Assembly: GCF_000959525.1 (NCBI RefSeq) | Contig: NZ_CP009832.1 | Location: forward strand, 496,001 to 560,000 | DNA from: Burkholderia multivorans ATCC BAA-247 | Lineage (GTDB): Bacteria > Pseudomonadota > Gammaproteobacteria > Burkholderiales > Burkholderiaceae | Length of the DNA: 64,000 bases | Direction of reading: 5' to 3' | Part shown: in pieces, positions 61,939 through 64,000 of the stretch | How positions within the stretch are numbered: the first letter of the stretch is position 1 | How the letters are laid out: the number at the start of each line of letters is the position of its first letter | Notes under the pieces: generated by a model | The model's input: the letters and a program-made list of their open reading frames with translations, nothing else | Database searches by the model: none | Told to the model about the DNA's origin: nothing | Position numbers and translations under genes: made by a program

Positions 61939-62581
61939 GACTGAAAACCTCGATTGTAGAAAGAGTCGTTCAGTGCTGCGAAAACGCCGGCAAAAGCAAT
62001 CCCCCGCCGCTGGATAAGCGGCGAAAAAAGCCAATGACGGATTTATTCGAAAAGACGGCCGGCCGACTACGTAAAGGTAATCATGGTTTGCTGCCCCCTC
62101 TGTGTTTCCGGATATCGGTTGACTTGCCGGTTCGAAATCGCCGGGCGCGTGTTGTACTGAATGGAATGCGCGCGCACGACAGGCGGCGCGCCGTGCACGG
62201 GCGCGCGCCTGCTTTGAACCGACGCCCCACGGGGCGGGCCGGGCCAGGCCGCCGGACGGAAGGACGGCGTGGTGTCGCCGTTCCGCAATGTCGCCGTCAT
62301 GCGGCTTGAAGGTTTGTCGGCCTGCTCGAAGGATGCGTCAATATACTTGATGGTTTTGGGTAAAGGAAATGAAAAAATTAGAAAGTCAGCCTATTGCGGT
62401 TTTTGCGCTTCATTGAATTGCGGATGGAATGAATTAACGATTTGGTTATTTGTGGAATTCCGTAGTTTTAATCTGTTAAGGAACCGGCGGTGCGCTGGAA
62501 CTACGAAATCGCTCGCGTGCGGGTGCGGTCGGTACAATGCCGGATCGATCCGACGAATTCGCTGCCGCGAGGAGGCTGTCC
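61939..62581. other. Intergenic stretch with an AT-rich patch
   Basis: About 640 bases without a credible gene. Around 62330-62480 the sequence is clearly AT-rich for this genome (ACTTGATGGTTTTGGGTAAA, AATGAAAAAATTAGAAAG, GAATTAACGATTTGG). It may be a promoter for the lipoprotein gene or the trace of an old insertion. An AGGAGG ribosome site lies just before 62582. Confidence 0.45.
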
Positions 62582-63079
62582 ATGCTGCGAGCCCTGTTCC
62601 GTTTCGCGCCGCTGCGCGCCGTGCTGTTCCTGTTCGCGGCGGCATTCGTGCTCGACGGTTGCGCGAGTCTCACGCGCGAGCCCCTCAGCGTGTCGGTGGT
62701 CGGGCTCGATCCGCTCGTCGGGCAAGGGCTCGAGATGCGTTTCAGCCTGAAGCTGCGCGTGCAGAACCCGAACGACACGCCGATCAAATACGACGGCATC
62801 GCGGTCGCGCTCGAGCTGAACGGCGCGCCGTTCGCGAGCGGCGTCAGCGATCGCTCGGGCGTCGTGCCGCGCTTCGGCGAGGCCGTGCTCGACGTGCCGG
62901 TGTCGGTATCCGCGTTCGCGGCCGCGCGGCAGGCGTGGAACCTGCCCGGCGCCGCCGCGAACGGCGAACTGCCGTATGCGCTGCGCGGCCGGCTCGCGGG
63001 CGGCGTGCTCGGCACGGTGCACTTCAGCGACGCGGGCACGCTGCGCCTGCCCGCGATGCCGGGCTGGGGCGCATCGTGA
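62582..63079 (+). CDS. LEA14-like (WHy domain) lipoprotein
   Basis: 165 residues from ATG 62582, chosen because AGGAGG lies 8 bases before it; an earlier in-frame ATG at 62537 adds 15 residues. The lipobox is VLDGC. The mature part is a beta-sandwich of the LEA type 2 family: EPLSVSVVGLDPL, GLEMRFSLKLRVQNPNDTPIKYDGIAVALELNGAPFASG and VPRFGEAVLDVPVSV, with the family's N-P-N motif (QNPNDTP). Such proteins are thought to act in stress tolerance at the envelope. It is followed by the methyltransferase gene after 109 bases. Confidence 0.88.
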   Translation: MLRALFRFAPLRAVLFLFAAAFVLDGCASLTREPLSVSVVGLDPLVGQGLEMRFSLKLRVQNPNDTPIKYDGIAVALELNGAPFASGVSDRSGVVPRFGEAVLDVPVSVSAFAAARQAWNLPGAAANGELPYALRGRLAGGVLGTVHFSDAGTLRLPAMPGWGAS

Positions 63080-63188
63080 CGCGCCTGTACCGTGCCGTGC
63101 CCGCTTTGCCGCACGATGCAAAGCGCGGTATGGTGTCGTCCGCGCGGCGAATGTCCGCCGCGCCGAAGCCAACCGTAGCCGAGCTCGC

Positions 63189-64000
63189 GTGACCGATTTC
63201 CCCGTTTTCCACTGGACCGACGCCGACGGCGTCGATCATGCCGTGCGCTGGCGCTCCGAAGCCGGCGTACCGCCGCCGAAGCGCGCGGTGCCCGCCGACG
63301 ACCGCCTCACTGCCGACGCCGCCTATCGCCTCGCGTGCGAGGGCACCGCGCTCGTCTGGCAGGGCGATTTCCAGAATGCGCGCCAACTCGTGCAGGCGAT
63401 GGCGCGCCGCGTCGAGCGCAAGCCGAAGAAGGCGAAGGCTGCCGCCGGCGTCGAGGCATTCAACCTGCACCGGCTCGCGCAGTCGCAGCGCGCACGTACG
63501 CTCGGCATGCTGCTGATCCCGCTCGACGCCGACTATACGATCCCGCTGCGCCGCGCGCCCGACGTGCGCGCCGCGTGCGAGGAAGCGTACGGGCCGGGCG
63601 ACGCGCCGTCGATGGTGTCGCTGCGCGAACTGCTCGGGCTCGTCGGCGCGCACGAATGGCGCAAGAAAGGCGTGCCGATTCCGGCGCTCGGCGGCGCGGC
63701 GATTCATCCGCACTACGGCGTGTTCTCGCCGGTGCGCGGCGAATACGTGACGCTCGTCGCGCGCGCGCCGCTGCCCGCGACGTCGGTTGCCTTCGACATC
63801 GGCACCGGTACCGGCGTGCTCGCGGCGGTGCTCGCGTCGCGCGGCGTCGAGCGCGTCGTCGCCACCGATCAGGATCCGCGTGCGCTGGCCTGCGCGCGCG
63901 AGAACCTCGAACGGCTCGGTTACGCAGGCCGCGTCGACGTCGTCGAAGCCGATCTGTTTCCGCCGGGCCGTGCGCCGCTCGTCGTCTGCAATCCGCCGTG
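63189..64000 (+). CDS. Class I SAM-dependent methyltransferase (HemK/PrmC-like), 3' cut by window
   Basis: The frame from GTG 63189 is open to the end of the window (270 codons, no stop). It starts VTDFPVFHWTDADGVDHAVR. The SAM-binding motif I is FDIGTGTGVLAAVL (about 200-213) and the Asp of motif II lies in VVATDQDPRALACAREN. The window ends at the substrate motif VVCNPP, the N-P-P of enzymes that methylate amide or amino nitrogens. This NPP motif and the long N-terminal domain fit the HemK/PrmC/PrmB group, but the exact substrate is open. No strong ribosome site is visible before the GTG; the start is provisional. Confidence 0.85.
   Translation, partial: MTDFPVFHWTDADGVDHAVRWRSEAGVPPPKRAVPADDRLTADAAYRLACEGTALVWQGDFQNARQLVQAMARRVERKPKKAKAAAGVEAFNLHRLAQSQRARTLGMLLIPLDADYTIPLRRAPDVRAACEEAYGPGDAPSMVSLRELLGLVGAHEWRKKGVPIPALGGAAIHPHYGVFSPVRGEYVTLVARAPLPATSVAFDIGTGTGVLAAVLASRGVERVVATDQDPRALACARENLERLGYAGRVDVVEADLFPPGRAPLVVCNPP

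Overview
The window is high-GC DNA whose gene content and order fit the main chromosome of a Burkholderia, most likely of the B. cepacia complex: tatBC, a DegQ/DegS-type protease, a Nif3-like gene, the petABC cytochrome bc1 operon, sspA-sspB and a tRNA-Thr, followed by a complete type VI secretion (T6SS) locus. The species assignment is inference from gene order and protein character; no database was searched.

1-9860: core genes. The end of tatB, tatC, a bidirectional terminator, a one-PDZ periplasmic serine protease (minus), a Nif3/YbgI protein, petA-petB-petC, sspA, sspB, tRNA-Thr(TGT), a gene-poor stretch, a tiny hypothetical gene and an orphan amino-acid-binding protein (minus). The Rieske subunit PetA carries a twin-arginine signal, so tatBC and a Tat substrate lie close together.

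9862-21490: a polymorphic-toxin array. A long VgrG with a transthyretin-like and Ala-rich C-terminal extension is followed by an Rhs protein with no recognisable PAAR, ending in a Cys/His toxin-like tip. Then come a putative immunity gene, a displaced Rhs tip with an HNH-type nuclease domain, a SMI1/KNR4 immunity gene, a third Rhs tip cut off by an IS256-family element, and a frameshifted orphan immunity gene. A scar containing the last 12 codons of tssL lies inside the array.

21576-58400: the T6SS structural locus. tssL-tssK-tssJ (minus) diverge from a TPR-like lipoprotein gene followed by tssB-tssC-hcp-tssE-tssF-tssG-tssH-tssA-vgrG (plus). On the far side tssM-tagF-OmpA-like gene and tagX lie on the minus strand. 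All thirteen tss core components are present. No PAAR gene is seen, and TagF has no PpkA/PppA partners here.

38085-50193: the most unusual part. A duplicated module follows vgrG2: DUF4123 adaptor, DUF3304-type lipoprotein (putative immunity), then a large DUF2235/Tle1-like protein. Three Tle1-like genes, four DUF3304-type lipoprotein genes and two DUF4123 genes are present, several of them broken. The outer parts of the two long modules are almost identical while the immunity/effector cores have diverged. All three Tle1-like proteins have Asp where the Ser nucleophile of the GxSxG elbow should be, and Ser where the conserved His of the PGxHxD motif should be. They are therefore either pseudoenzymes or hydrolases with a different nucleophile.

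58401-64000: housekeeping genes. A ZntB/CorA-type transporter, an M1 aminopeptidase lipoprotein (minus), an LEA14-like lipoprotein, and the start of a HemK/PrmC-like methyltransferase that runs off the window.
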